64,000 nucleotides of DNA, from NCBI RefSeq assembly GCF_030445035.2, contig NC_092216.1, positions 12,153,405-12,217,404 of the forward strand. Direction: 5' to 3'. The DNA comes from Dasypus novemcinctus. Taxonomy: Eukaryota; Chordata; Mammalia; Cingulata; Dasypodidae. The translations under genes and the position numbers were made by a program. Below the pieces are notes generated by a model. It had not been told where the DNA came from. It did not search any database and worked only from the letters and a program-made list of their open reading frames with translations. Shown here in pieces: positions 1 through 13,384 of this stretch. Position 1 is the first letter of the stretch; each line of letters starts with the position of its first letter.

Positions 1-242
1 AATGAAGAGTTTTGGGTCCCACCCCAGCTGTATGGAATCCGAACCTTCGAGGAAGGCTCATCTGAGAATCTTTTTTTTTTTTTTTAAACAAACCCCACAA
101 GTGTTTCTTAAAAACAAGGGTAGTTGGACACATCTGATCTTGTGCTATTTTTAAAGCCTAAAGTTTACCAACTGTGGGGCAGGTTTTTATTTCCAAGCTT
201 GTGATGTTGGACAATGACTTATGCAGGGGCCATGATACTCAC
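1..242 (-). other. amelogenin intron 2, 5' part
   Basis: The sequence directly downstream (minus strand) of the amelogenin exon 2 donor. It begins with a good GTGAGT donor at 242-237 and carries a T run near 69-85. No further exon is visible before the window ends, so the rest of the gene lies outside. Confidence 0.6.
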
Positions 243-308
243 TGGCATAGCAAAGGCTGCTCCCAGGAGGCAGGCAAACAAAATCCAGTTCCCCATTTCT
301 TGATGGTC
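243..308 (-). CDS. AMELY: amelogenin exon 2 (signal peptide), probable Y copy
   Basis: This 66-base exon reads, on the minus strand, a short 5' leader and then an ATG at 296-294 followed by MGNWILFACLLGAAFAMP. That is the amelogenin signal peptide plus the first two mature residues, with one difference I notice (N at residue 3). The acceptor is a T-rich tract ending in TTGCAG and the donor is GTGAGT, so exon and splice sites look functional. Amelogenin is the main secreted protein of forming enamel matrix. Only this exon lies in the window; later exons fall beyond position 1. I call it the Y copy because degenerate TAB3 and UTY relics share the window. From this exon alone AMELX cannot be excluded. 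Confidence 0.85.
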
Positions 309-1194
309 CTGCAACAAAAAGTCAACACCTGCTTTTCTGATCTCTTCTGAAACATGGATATAATTAATGCTCCCTAAGATACACATAATCCACTGGTCTG
401 TTGCTGGTAAAAAGGTTGGGATCATCTTTTGTAAAGTCATTTCATTCACATTTGATTGCTTCTTTTTAGCCCTTAACATTGTTTCTGGAGTCCCAATAGT
501 GATAAAGATACTTTTCATTTGGATTGAAAGCTGAATGGCTTGTAGGGACATGAATAAGCTATCATTACATGATTTGTAATGGTGCCCTTTTTCTGTACCA
601 TGTAGCCTTTAGAGTCATAGAAGCGAAATGCAATTCACAGTTCATTTTTAAAGGAACAAGATTGGCTCTGAAAGTTAGAGAGATCATCAAGGTCTTTCAG
701 AAGAAAGATCTTACATTTTTTAAAGCAAGAGTATATAATGTGTACTATTGCTGGTGATCAAAACAACATTTAAAGTTCCCTACCTCTTAAATCTGTTTGA
801 TTTTTTAAAAGGTTGAATTAATAGAAAAACTATGGAGTAAACATTTAGTTGATGGTTCTATCTGATGCAATTAAACAAATGTTTTTCAAAGATCAGGATC
901 ATAGCCTGTGAAAGTATTATTTTACCATATTTGATAAGTAATTAAGAAAGTTATTTTGCTGTAAATTTTGGCTTCCAAAAGAATTATCAGTTCTGGAGGA
1001 TAAATTAAAAGAAATACAGGTAAACATTTTGCTGTATTAGAAAGTAAAACAATTCATTTAGATAATCAGAGTCTAATTTAATTATGGTCCAACAGAAGAA
1101 GTAACTGAATATTGATGGCATGAAGTATTAGAAATGTAGAATATATTTGCATCTATTAAACATGAAGTACAGAGAAAGAAATAAACACAATATA
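309..1194. other. AT-rich DNA upstream of amelogenin exon 2
   Basis: This should be amelogenin intron 1 on the minus strand. I see no exon, promoter or repeat I can name. The short open frames here have no recognisable protein. Confidence 0.4.
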
Positions 1195-2905
1195 AAGGAT
1201 ACCAAATAACAAATTATTAATAAAATACACATACCTTTAAATAAATAAAAAGACAAACAACCCATTTAAAAAATGGGAAAAAGATTTGAACAGATGCTTC
1301 TCTAAAGAAGGAATACAAATGGCTAAAAAGTACATGAAAAAATGCTCAAAATCACTAGCTATTAGGGAAATGCAAATCAAAACTACAGTGAGATACCATA
1401 AGACTGGCAGCTATCAAAAAAACAGAAGACCATAAATGCTGGTAAGGATGTGGAGGAATGGGAACACTCATCCACTGCTGGTGGGAATGCAGAAGGATCC
1501 AGACATTCTGGAGGATAGTTTGGTGGTTTCTCAAAAAGTTAGCTATAGATTTGCCATATGACCCAGCAATTCCACTGCTAGGTATATACCAGAAAGATCT
1601 GACAATAAGGACACAAACCGATATAGGCACACCAATATTCACAGCAACATTATTTACTATTGCCAAAAGTTGGAATCAACCCAAATGCCCAACAACGGAT
1701 GAATGGATAAATAAAATGTGGTATATACATACAATGGAATACTACTCAGCTGTAAGAAGGAATACAGTACAAACACATGTGATAACATGGATGAATCTTA
1801 AGGACCTTATGTTGAGTGAAGCAAGCCAGCATTGAAGGACAAATACTACATGACCTCTCTGATATGAAAGAAGTAAACAGAACTGGATGACAGGCATAAA
1901 GGAATTTGAGAGGGAGAGGAAGGTTGTGAGCTGAGGCCTACATGGGTGAAGTCATGATAAGCTAAAGGTAATAATCTGTACAGGGAAGGGATAAGATGGG
2001 GGCATAGGGATACCTTTGGGTGGGGCTTTGTGGGCTTGAGGGGGCTAGTGTTGGGAGGATGGGTCAGATGACCCAAGGAATTGGGGGAAGGGCTGGGGGG
2101 GAATAATTGACTATGGGAGAATGTCAGGTATGTGGTTGAAACTATACTGTTGAGAAAGCTCTTTAGAAAACATAATAAGGAAGGATCATGTGTTTAAGGT
2201 GCTTGGGAGAGGGGGGCAAACTTCTAGGGAGTATGTGAGTGCTCATTTTGTCATAGTGTGTTATATATTTGGGTGGAGACCAATACAATGAGTGTGAAGG
2301 TGTACCCACATCCTGGGGTGACCTGATGTTCCCAAATAGAGGGAATTGTGTCTCTCGAGAGGATTGCTGGCTCCCAATTAGTTAGGGCGGTCTAGTATCT
2401 CTAGCCTTCAGCATTGTTGTATCTGTAAATATGGTCCCTCAAGTAGTGAAGATTGATTGTCACAGAGTGCCCTGAGGGAAGGAGAAGAGAGGTATAGCAT
2501 AGATGGAAACAGGGTGACTGGGGGGCAATGGAAGTGCTTCACAAGATCATGCAATGATGGATATAGAACATGTTAACTTACAACTAAACTGTATAAAAGT
2601 CTATAAACTAAAATGTAAACCATAATGTAAAACAAGGAAACTAAAAATCTAGAAATTTGTGCAGTCTAAAATATAAACAATAATGTAAACCAAAATGGAG
2701 CCTTGTTTGATAGCTATGTTTCAAAATCTGTATATCAGCTGCAGCAAATATAACATTAACATGTAAAAAGATCATTGCTGGGGAAACAGGGAAAAGTGTC
2801 TGATGCTGGAAAACTGCATCTGCAAGTTCCCTATATTGTGTATGTGAATTACTGTGATCTTTTTTGAAGACAAAATTAAAAATTAGGAAAAAAACAAAAA
2901 CAAGA
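1195..2905 (+). mobile_element. LINE-1 3' end (ORF2 C-terminus and 3' UTR)
   Basis: From about 1250 the sequence follows the end of L1 ORF2. An open stretch at 1458-1835 gives the typical C-terminal motifs (HCWWECR, DPAIPLLGIY, IAKSWNQPKCPT, MEYYSAV). About 1 kb of GT-rich 3' untranslated sequence follows, ending in an A-rich tail near 2870-2905. The 5' part of the element is absent, as in most L1 copies. It sits in the presumed first intron of amelogenin. Confidence 0.85.
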
Positions 2906-4874
2906 AAGGATGCAGACTAAACTGATATCTGAAACTCAGGGATGCTTGATTCTATTGATTTCTTCCAACTTTAAGCTCAATTTATATCATTCATGGCATC
3001 TAGAACAACCAAGCAGATTTCTAAAGCAAGAATGTGTTGAGTATAACTAAAAATCCCTCTCATGAATTTTTAGCAGCTGCCATCAAACATAAAGCTGTAT
3101 GTTGTAATTAGTGCATATAGAGTCTTTCATATGGGCAATAACAGCTTTAACAGGCAAAAGAAGTATCATCAGTCTGTTTTCAAGTCAGCAAATTAGTTGC
3201 CTACACATGCTGATATATTCAGATTTACCCTTAGGAAACTGCTATGTCATTGTCTATCCTCTGGTTCTAGTCCATGTTACATTGTCTTCATAGGAAAAAG
3301 CTAGATGGTTGAGTTCCTCTAGTGTAATCAAGATGTCTGCTTGGCTTTCCCAACCCATTAAGATCAGGATAGATTGACTCAACCCCATTCTCATAAGAAT
3401 TCAAAGCCCTTCCCCAATATTTCTCTGAGGGATTATAATTTCAGAGTCACCACTGCTCCATTTTCTGCTTCCATGATAGGTATGTTCTCTATTTCCTGTG
3501 GCTTCTACTTTATCACTACTCTAGTGTCCACCCATAGAGGGGACAAAGTACCTTCTCCTTGGCACCATGTGACTCCTGTCCAAGCCACCATGAACTCAAA
3601 GCTATGGGAGTAGCAAAACTTTTACTGATAATCTGAAAGATAAGCAAGGGACATATCACACAGCAGACAGTACTCCTAAAAATGTAGTTTAATCCTTACG
3701 TATCTTACAGAGGATATGGTCCTGGCTACCCCATCCCACAAAGCAATGCAGCCTCACTCAGTATGATGGACCTTCTTTGCCCATGCCCTTCTATTCCATT
3801 CCCTTTTTCTCTCATAAGCAATCTCAAATCCCCCACTCTCTTTCACAGCTTCTCAACTATTTATTTTCACTGTTCCCATGTTGTCAGCAGCCTCTCCATC
3901 TCTCCTTTACCTAAACAACAACAACCAAAGCCAAACTCTCTCTCTCGGAGAGCCTCTGATCTAGCTATTAATAAATTCATGGGGTTTTTTAAACCTCTCT
4001 GTAAGGTACATGGATTTATTCTCTTATTCTAGAATCTGACCAACTAAAAAGGGCAAATTCATAACCAGTGACAAGAGGTAACTGATGAGTTGCCTGTCAC
4101 TATTCGATCAATAAAGGGAATGCTGAATATATACCCAGATACAGTTGGTGTTATAATCAGAGGTCTTCAAATATGTAAATAATATTTATAAAGTTTGTAC
4201 ATGTACATATATTTTTATATAGAGACTCCACATCTGCTGAATTAAAATCAAGGAACAAATATTCATGAAAGGCCACTTAGTAATGATTTATAGCTGGGGC
4301 TTTGATTTATTAAGACATGGGTTCAGAGTCCAACTTCACCACTGGAGAAGGCACCATTGACAAGCTGCTAAGTCAGGGTGAGCCTAGGTTTGGAGGTGGG
4401 GAGTGAGGTGGTAAGGGAGTGCAGGAGGGACAGGAAGTCCAGTGTACATCACATTATATTCTCTTGCCATCTCCCCCCCCCCCCCATTTTATTTAATTAT
4501 ACATATTGGACCTCCTGAAAGAATTCAGGACATATTTTTCTTCTAAAAATAGAAGTGGGACATCTGCTAATGAAGTCCCAGCTGAAATAGTACGGGTCTT
4601 GTGATTTCACAAAATTTATCTCTACTTTGTCTCTCCTTTCAAGAATGAGAGAGTGATGTATTTGACCTCACAATCAACAGAATGCTTCCTCGTTGTGGCC
4701 CTGGTTAGTGAGTTACTGCCAATTCCCCATGGATGGTTGCCCAGGCTTTGATGATCAATGCCATGAAACCATACGGTCTTTCTATTTTCTCACACTATAT
4801 ATCCTGAATCATAGGGTCTTAACATATGGATCCCTCTGCCTGAAATCTCTTCTGTTAAGTTAGTTCCCATTTAT
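2906..4874. other. no gene recognised
   Basis: Moderately AT-rich sequence with short open frames only. A C-rich patch at 3710-3960 and an 11-base C run near 4475 stand out, but I cannot assign either. Confidence 0.4.
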
Positions 4875-5125
4875 ACATGCCATAACTCACTGAATGGGCT
4901 GGGAGAGAGTGTAAACTACAATGGAAACTATAATCCATGCAGTGTAGCAATGTTCCAAAATGTATTCATCAAATGCAATGAATGTGCCACAGTAATGAAA
5001 GAAGTTGTTGATGTGGGAGGAGTGGGGCGGGGAGTGGGGAATGGGGAGTGAGGAATTCAGGAAAATCCTGTATTTTTAAATGTCACATTTTTTTTGTGAT
5101 CTATGTATCTTTAAACACATATATA
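4875..5125 (+). mobile_element. L1 3' UTR fragment
   Basis: The block around GTGTAAACTACAATGGAAAC, the following TGCCACAGTAATGAAAG and the G-rich end near 5010-5055 is closely paralleled at 56580-56745 and, inverted, at 38150-38500. I take it as the 3' end of the same lineage-specific L1. Confidence 0.6.
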
Positions 5126-7866
5126 TATTTTAAAAACCTCATTATCCATCCTTCCCTCATTGAAACTGAGTTAAAAATTTGGTTAAACTAATGCACAGTA
5201 GTTTCTCTGTAATTTATTATCCCCAGAAATATTCATCCAGATGGAGGGCACATTGCCTTAGCCAGCATTTAGAACTAAGCATATGAGGCACTAGGGGAAG
5301 TAAATAAAGAAGAGAAATGATAGAATGAGCAAGCTGTTTTCTCTTTTTGTTTTGAGCATAAAAGAAACCTGTGAGATTGAAATGGTGAAAGATCAGTTTT
5401 ATGTCTTCAAAATTTACCTTCAATTTTACCCATTACTAATTTGATTATGAAGAAGGCAAATATTAAATCATAAAGATTATTACAGTTGTACTTTGAAGGA
5501 ACTAAACAACCTAGACAAAAGTGAAATAACTGCAGCATAAGGACAATCTTATCTCAAGAAAAGGCTACTTAAATGTTACTTATCAATGATAAATGACATT
5601 GTGCCTATTTCAGAAACAATAACAATTATAAGTATTTAATCTTACCTCAAAAAGTTTATCTATTTAAAATGTTCACCACCTAAACTAGCATCTGTATTTC
5701 AGTCACGTGTCCTGCCATGACTCTTACAAAGTCAGTTTTGGTGGAAGTTCTGGCTTTGAGACCTATCTTCATTTCTACCCATCTATCATTTTAATACGAT
5801 TGTTATGAATACCTCTATTTTAAGAGGTGTTACTGTACCTATTCTTACTTATAGAGGATGGTGTATAATACTGACTGTTAGAATTTATTGAATCTCTTGT
5901 TAAAACATTTTTTCAGCAGTTTTCCTCACCTAAGCCAACAATAAAGCTGCTTTTCATCAAACAATACACTGATGATATCTAGTCCAAATGTCCAAAAAGT
6001 GGCTAGAATTTTTCTCTTAATTCAAAGTTATACATTGGACACTTAAAAAGTTTTCTGACTTCTATCCTCAGAGCATAGAAATTGGTTACATTACTATATT
6101 TGGATCACTTACAATGGAATTTAGAAAGAGTAAAGTATAAAGAGGTATTGCTCAATCTGATTTGAAACACAGTTCTTAGCTTATGAGAGTTTAAGAATGA
6201 TAAGCTGTTCTATTTTAAGACAATTTTCTGAAAACAATTCTTAAATAGATCTTCAAAGCCAATATACCATTTTTAAAATTTTTTTAAATGGATGCCCTAT
6301 ATATATATATTTCTTCAAAAATTTAATTTATAGCTTGTGTTCTAATAATTTTTAGATCCCATTAGGCTTACTAAAATAGTCTAAATCAAGTATTTGAATT
6401 AGTGTTTCTTGTTATGCTTCAAAGAATATACACACCAAAAAATTCTACAATTTTCTACATAGTTTGTATTATCTCCACATTATTCATAGTAATTCTCTTG
6501 ATGGTTCTGGTTAGTAGATTGTATCCTGACTAGATTTACAAAGTAACTTTAATTACACCTCGCTAGTTTGCCAAACTCACATTCAAATTTGCTTCTATTT
6601 TTATACAGTCCCTTGTTTGTTTAATCTTACCTAAAACTGGCAATGGGCTATGTTACAGTAGATGTTCTTTAGATGTTTCTAAAGTAATTGTCAGTTAATA
6701 GAAAAAAGGATCAATTAGAATCAAGAATTGAGCATGATATATATTGGCTTGTAATGAAACAAAACATATAAATATCAATGTTTTAATTAATGTCCTTTTT
6801 TAAAATAAGTCTCTGCTGACTAGAATTCTAGTATATTTGCAATCTCTTTTTTTATAGATATTTTAGATTACAAGCACATAAACATTTTAAAAATTGAAAC
6901 CCCACCAATTTCTGAAATATTCTAAATAAAGAATAAAACAAGATAAATAAATGCAGAACAACACAGCCTACAAAGTAAGAATTTAATGATTAATATGCTC
7001 AAGTAAAACTACTTTTAATCTTCCAAATCTAATATAGGACCATGAAGTGAAGGTTTCTACCAGAACTGTAATATCATGTAACATCTCTCTTAAATCTGTA
7101 AAACCAAAAAGCAGCTTAATACCCTATTATAATATATGGTTTACCAAATAATAGAGTCTACACCTCTAGAAGGAACGAGATCAATTTCTTTCAGAATACA
7201 GTCAGCATTTATCTGCAAGTGTCTGTTCACGCCTCTCAATCTTGTCATTTCCTCAGTCTAGTAAGAAAGGACCCAAAATAACAATTGAGGCTAAGGCATT
7301 ATCAAGTCCAATGTTTAAGAACTGTTTTCATCTTAAGTATTCCAATTGCATATTACCAAAAACATGGCCTCAAGTTAGGGCATGTATAAGAAGTCTTGTA
7401 TGTCTGTTTTTTATCCAAATGACCACACACAAATACAAAAAAACTATGCATATAAAGAGGTGGGCTATAATATTAACTGGTGTTCCGGTAATACTTCTTT
7501 AATCACAGAGCACTAATATTTTATTTTATATGTTTTTATGGCAAGGGAAACTATAACAACCAGCCTTTTAAACTGGCATTGCCAAAGAAGATGATTACAA
7601 CAGCAGTTATTTTAATGAATGTTTAGTATGTGACAGATTTGTTTTATTCTTTTGTCATAACAATCCTTTAGGAAGTTACAAATACCACCCCCAATTTGTA
7701 GATCAAGAACTGGAGCACAAACAGATTAAATATTTTTCCCAAGGTCATAAAGTGAGAAACTGAGCCAGAATTTATACAAGTATATAAATTTTCTTTTGTC
7801 TTCTTTTTCTGGATCAAAAGAACAATTAATGTCGCACCTACATTCTTTCTTCAACTTTATCATCAT
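5126..7866. other. AT-rich, no gene recognised
   Basis: About 2.7 kb of very AT-rich DNA. I see no convincing exon flanked by splice sites, no CpG cluster and no repeat I can name on either strand. A short TA repeat occurs near 6298-6312. Confidence 0.45.
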
Positions 7867-7879
7867 AGAAATTATTTTA

Positions 7880-8285
7880 TTTTATTTTTTTAGATTTATT
7901 TTTATTTATTTCTCTCCCTTTCCCTTTCCCCTGCAGCCCCCCACCCCCACCCCCCAACAGTGGTCTGCTCTCTGTGAATCTGTGTTTCTTTTGGTTGCGT
8001 CACCTTGTTGTGTCAGCTCTCTGTGTGTGCAGCGCCATTCCTGGGCAGGCTGCACTTTCTTTAGCGCTGGGCGGCTCTCCTTACGGGGTGCACTCCTTGC
8101 GCATGGGGCTCCCCTACGCGGGGACACCCCTGCGTGGGGACACCCCTGCGTGGCAGGGCACTCCTTGCACGCATCAGCACTGCCGTGGGCCAGCTCCACA
8201 TGGCTCAAAGAGGCCCCCGGGTTTGAACTGCAGCCCTCCCATGTGGTAGGCAGACGCCCTATCCATCGGGCCAAGTCCGCTTCCC
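7880..8285 (-). mobile_element. DAS-type tRNA-derived SINE
   Basis: Full-length ~406 bp copy read on the minus strand: a tRNA-like head (cgatggataggg side), a CpG-rich body with repeated cacgcagggg-type units, and an A/T-rich tail. It is bounded by an exact 13-base direct repeat, AGAAATTATTTTA, at 7867-7879 and 8286-8298, which is the signature of L1-driven insertion. The body matches the other long SINEs in the window (27.7, 32.5, 46.1, 54.9 and 55.5 kb). Open frames here are repeat shadows. Confidence 0.9.
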
Positions 8286-8673
8286 AGAAATTATTTTAAA
8301 TAATTAAAAGTTCACTTTATTTTTCATTTCCCTCGATGTGCTTTATTTCTTTACTGAATTTGTACAGTAAACATTAAAGTCAAGGAGTAGAACCTAAATA
8401 ATTGGCTAGTGAAGCTTTTAGCAATATTCTCATTAGACTGCCAAAGGTTAGGTGAATTGTAAGGCAGATCTCATCAATATATTCCATAATAATACATGTG
8501 TCAAAGCATTTAGTTTGCTAAAAACTGAATGTTAACTAATAGTGAAAGAAAACGAACAAAAGGGTTTCTTAAGTCACAACATTGTAATATGCCATTAAGC
8601 AGTATTATCGGAGTAACTGTGAATGCCCAATGAATTAGCAGATATCAAAACTTTAAAATAAAGTTAAGTGGGG

Positions 8674-8790
8674 AGGAGTTGTAGCTCAGTGGTAAAGCGC
8701 TTGCTTTCCACTTATAAAGATCCAGGTTCAATCCCTGGATCTTCCAATAAACTTTCAATAAATCAATCAATAAATAAATTAAAAAAACCA
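8674..8790 (+). mobile_element. short tRNA-derived SINE
   Basis: The head reads like a tRNA gene: TAGCTCAGTGGTAAAGCGC (A-box region) and GGTTCAATCCC (B box) about 40 bases apart, followed by an AATAAA-rich tail. The T-stem and acceptor do not close into a standard tRNA and the tail is SINE-like, so I call it a SINE and not a tRNA gene. Confidence 0.7.
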
Positions 8791-9514
8791 AGTGATATGA
8801 GACAAAATATTAATACTTTAGTAGTTACAATACCATAAAATGCTAAGGAGAAAAATCATTTAGAAATATAGGGATTACATATTCTTTTCATATGGGCAAG
8901 CCATATGATATTAACATGGTTTACTGATAATTGAAAACATATATCTCAGCGTTTATAATAAAGATTTAGCATTTTATTTAAGAGTTCTAAACAGTAATAC
9001 TACCCTCTCAGGATCCTGTGGAAAAAAACTTTTTTCCATATCAGACAAAGCAAGTATCTGAAGGAACTGTTACGTCCCTCTCTATATAATTTTGGTAGAG
9101 ATGTTTTAGCTATAAGTGAACAATGAAGCTGAATGATGAACCTGGATAAGGCATTTTTACAGTAGATTTTATAATTTCATTTGTTTATAATTGAAAAAAA
9201 AGTCCTTGTCAATGAGGTATTTCCAAAACCACTAAGAGAACCACTAACGTCTTATCAGTAAGATCCCAAACTTCTGCTCATAGCTTCTGATAAAACTGAG
9301 GGAAAAAAAAGTCTATCTTTAAATGTCAAGCAACAATTTATCAGAAATATGCGATATTTTCATGGAGAGATCTCAAGAATCTGTGTAATTGAAGAGTTGC
9401 TTGTGTTTCTATTTCTGAAAATTATATTACTTAATATTTTATCAATAACTTCTAAGTTATTGTCTTAAATTATTATTCTTTTACACACACAAATAATACA
9501 GATTCATAAAGAAA
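8791..9514. other. no gene recognised
   Basis: AT-rich sequence without a recognisable exon or repeat. Confidence 0.4.
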
Positions 9515-12500
9515 TATGCATAGCATCTTTTTACATTCCAGTCTCTTTAAAAGGACAGAGAGACAAAAAGCTGAAATGAAAACTATGTACTACTCATCCC
9601 CACACCTGAGAATGGCACCCATCCCCACTCTCAAGGCAAACTGCCTTGGTAAAACCTACGGTCAACTAAGAGAAGAAGAGAGGTCTTCCTCACTCAGAAG
9701 AAGGGAGTTGTGGTGGAGGGCAGAGAGAGGTTGCTCTTCCGTGAGTTTGGAGAGTGAAGCCCTCTTGGAATCTCTGCCCTACCCAACCCAGCAAGTGGAA
9801 GTTGAAAGAAGACACCTTCATTGAAATGTTGACTTGTTGGCATGCAGGGAAACTGCAAAAAGAAAAAAATAAAAGCTTTTTGGAAGCTTGCCCAAATCAC
9901 AGGACCCCTGGATTTCATCTGTGCCCCATTTAGTTGAGTCTCTGGATGTGTTTTATTAACCTAAGTTGGACAATTTTAAAGATTTGAAATAAGATGAGAT
10001 AAAAATCAAGGAGGAGTCACGAAAGAAAAGCAGTAGGGAAGAGAGAGAATTTGATCCTCAGAGTAAATGCATAATCAGATGACTACACATCAGCAAATAT
10101 TACAAGCCATAATAAGAAAAATATGTGGCACAGTCAAAGGAACAAATAAAAAACCATGACAAGGCACAGGATTTAAGAAAAGTAATCAATTATATTCACA
10201 CAAATCTCCTAAACCAATTCAAAGAGTTGAAGGAAAACTAGGTAAAGACATAAAGGATATTAAGACAACACTGGGTGAGCATAAAGAACAATCTGAAAGC
10301 CTGAAAAGGAAAGTATAACAAATCTTATGGGAGGAAAGATTCACTGTATGAAATTTAAAAATACATTCATTTGAGGTATAGATTGGAACTAACGGGCAGA
10401 ATTAGTGAGTTAGAAGATAAAGAATCTAAGAATAGAAGATAAAGAATCTTTGAAAAGACAGTAGTATAGAAAGAGAAAAGAACAGAAAAAAATTGAACAG
10501 GGACTCAGGGTATTAAATGATACTATGAAACACTTGTTATAGATGTCCCAGAAGGAGAAGAGAAAGGAAAAGGAACAGAAAGAATATTTGAGGAAATAAT
10601 GACAGAAATTTCCCAATCTTTATGAAAGACATAAATATCAATATGCAAGAAGGAAACAAATTCTAAACAATAAATCTGAATAAACATACTATTCCGAAGG
10701 TCAAATGGCAGACATTAGAGAGGATTCTGAAAGTAGCAAGAGAAAAACAATGCATCACATACAATAAAACAAATGTCCATCAGAAACCATGGAGGCAAGA
10801 AGGCAGTGATATGACATATTAAGGTGATGAAAGGGAGAAACTGTCAGCCAAAAATTCTTCATCTAGCAAAACTTTACCTTTCAAAAAAGGGTAAATTTAA
10901 ATTCTTCACAAACAAAAACAGAGAGTTTATTACCAAAAGACAACCAGATATCTTACAAGGGATACTAAAGGGAGTGCTGCAGAATGAAAGGACAAGACAA
11001 GGGTGAGAGACTCAGAGAAACTATAGAAATGAAGACCTTAAGTAAGGATAACTAATAGATTTAAATGACATATAATGTAAGATATGATAATGGAAAGACA
11101 AAGGATAAAATGGATGGAGTAAGTAACACCATTACCACAATAACACTGAACCTTAATAAATTGAAGTTCCCAATCAAAAGACCAAGAATGAGAGAATGGG
11201 TATTTTTTTTAAGTGCCATCTACATATTGTCTACTATATATTGTCTACAGGAGACTTACCTTACAGTCAAGGACACAATTAGGCTGAAAGTGGAAGGTTG
11301 AAAAAACATTCCACACAAATATTAACCAAAAAAAAAAATCTGGAGTAGCACTACTAATATCAGACAAATAGATTTTAAATGCAAAACTGACATAAGAGAT
11401 AAAGAAGAAGGGTCACTAAATATTAATACAAGGGACAATTCATCAACAAGAAATAACAATAATAAATATGTATGCACCTAAACTGGGTGTCCTAAAATAC
11501 GTGAGGTACACAATGGCAAACTGAAGGGAAAAATAGACATCTCAACAACAATAGTTGGAGACTTCAATATACCACTGTCAGCATTTAATAGAACATCTGG
11601 ACAGAGGATAAATAAGGAAACTGAGAACATGAATAATATGATAAATGAACTAGACCTAACAGACATTTATACAGCTGTACACACCAAAAGAGCAGGGAAT
11701 ACAGTATTCTCAAGGGCACATAGATCATTCTATATAATAGGCCACATGTGGGTCACAAGAATGAAAAATAATCTTTGGGATACAGCAAAGGCAGTGTGGA
11801 AAGAATAATTTATAGCCTTCAATGCCTACCTTACAAAAAAAGAAAGAACTAAATTTGAACACCTAACTTCACACCTAGAGGAATTAGAAAAAGAACAGCA
11901 AACTAATCCCAGAAGCAACCAGAAGAATGGAAATAATAAAAACTGGAGCAGAAAGAAAGTAAATTGAGAACAATACCAAAAAAAGAAGCAAATCAACAAA
12001 ACCAAAAGCTAGTTCTTTGAGAAGATCAATAAAATTGACAAACCTTTAACTAGACTGACAAAGAAAAAAGGACAAAAGATGCAAATAAATAAAATCAGAA
12101 ATGAAGGAGGGTACTTTACAGCTGACCCGACAGAAATAAAAGAGATCATAAGAGGATACTATGAGTAACTGTACTCTAATAAACAAGACAACATGGATGA
12201 AATGGACAAATTCCTAGAAGCACACAAACAACCTACACTCACCCTAGAAGAAACAGAAGACTCAACAAACTAATCACAGGTAAGGAGATTGAAACAATCA
12301 TTAAAAATCTCCCTAAAATGAATAGCCCAGGAGCATAAGTGACAATCATTCAAATCTACCAATCATTCAAAGAAGATAAAAGAGTAATCTTGCTCAAGTT
12401 CTTATAAAAAACTGAAGGGGAGAGAATGCTACCAGAGTCATTCTATGAAGCCAACATCACCCTACTAACAAAATCAGATAAAGATACAATGAAAAAGAAA

Positions 12501-13384
12501 ATCAGAGCTCAATTTCTCTAGTGAATATAGATGCAAAAAATCGTCAACAAAATACATGCTAACTGAAACTAAAAGGACAGTAAAAGAATTTCACACTGTG
12601 ATCGTGTGGGTCTTATCCCTTGATACAAGGGCAGCACAAGACAACTGATCAGTTTAAATCATCAGCTTAATAAACTGAAGAAGAAACCACAATTATCTTG
12701 ATTGATCAAGAACAGGCTTTTGACAAAATACAGCATCCTTTCTTGATAAAATAGTCTAAAGACAAGAATAGAGGGAAATGTTCTCAGCATGGTAAAGGGC
12801 ATACATGAAAACCCAAAGCAAACACTGTAATCAACAGCAAAAGACCAAAAGCTTTCTGGTTGAGACTGGGAACAAGACAAGGATGTCCAGTGTAACTTCT
12901 ATTGTTTAATATTGTACTAGAAGTTCTAGCTAAAGCAATTAGGTAAGAAAAAGAAACAAATTTACCTGAATAGGAAAGGAAGAAGTAAAACTTCTGCCAT
13001 TTGCCGATATGATCCTATACCCCGAAAGTCCTAAAAATATAGACAACAAAGTTATAGGACTAAGAGATGGGTTCAGCAAAGTGGCTAGATAATACAAGCA
13101 AAATTCAGTAGCATTTCTATACATTACTAAAGAAGAATATGAGGAGAAAGAAAAATAATCCTAATTATAATATCAAAAATAAAAGAATAAAATACTTAGC
13201 AATAAGCTTAACCAAGAACATAAAAGACCATAGAAATTAAAAAACATTACTTAAAGAAATCAAAGAAGACCTCAACAAATGGGAGGACAATCCATGTTCG
13301 TGGATTGGAACACCAAATGACATTAAGATGTCAATTATTTCCTGATTTACAGACACAATGCAATCCAATAAAAAATCCATTATT
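9515..13384 (+). mobile_element. LINE-1 body, heavily decayed
   Basis: A long plus-strand L1. A GA-rich leader at about 9600-9960 may be its 5' UTR. ORF1-like sequence follows (10.0-11.0 kb). The ORF2 endonuclease region is at about 11.45-11.75 kb, where the reading VGDFN-like stretch is recognisable, and reverse-transcriptase sequence runs to 13.38 kb. Stops and frameshifts break all frames. The element lacks its own 3' end here; an antisense L1 3' UTR follows directly. Confidence 0.75.

Noticed and set aside
219-551. 110-residue minus-strand protein
   Set aside because: Only the 66-base amelogenin exon inside it is real; the rest crosses the acceptor and donor into introns.
1458-1835. Host gene encoding 125 residues
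   Set aside because: It is the C-terminus of L1 ORF2.
7796-8299. 167-residue secreted protein
   Set aside because: It is a translation of an antisense DAS-type SINE; similar frames occur at each copy (27.7, 32.5, 46.1, 54.9 kb).
8674-8745. True tRNA-Ala gene
   Set aside because: A and B boxes are present, but the stems do not close properly and an A-rich SINE tail follows; many sibling copies exist in the window.
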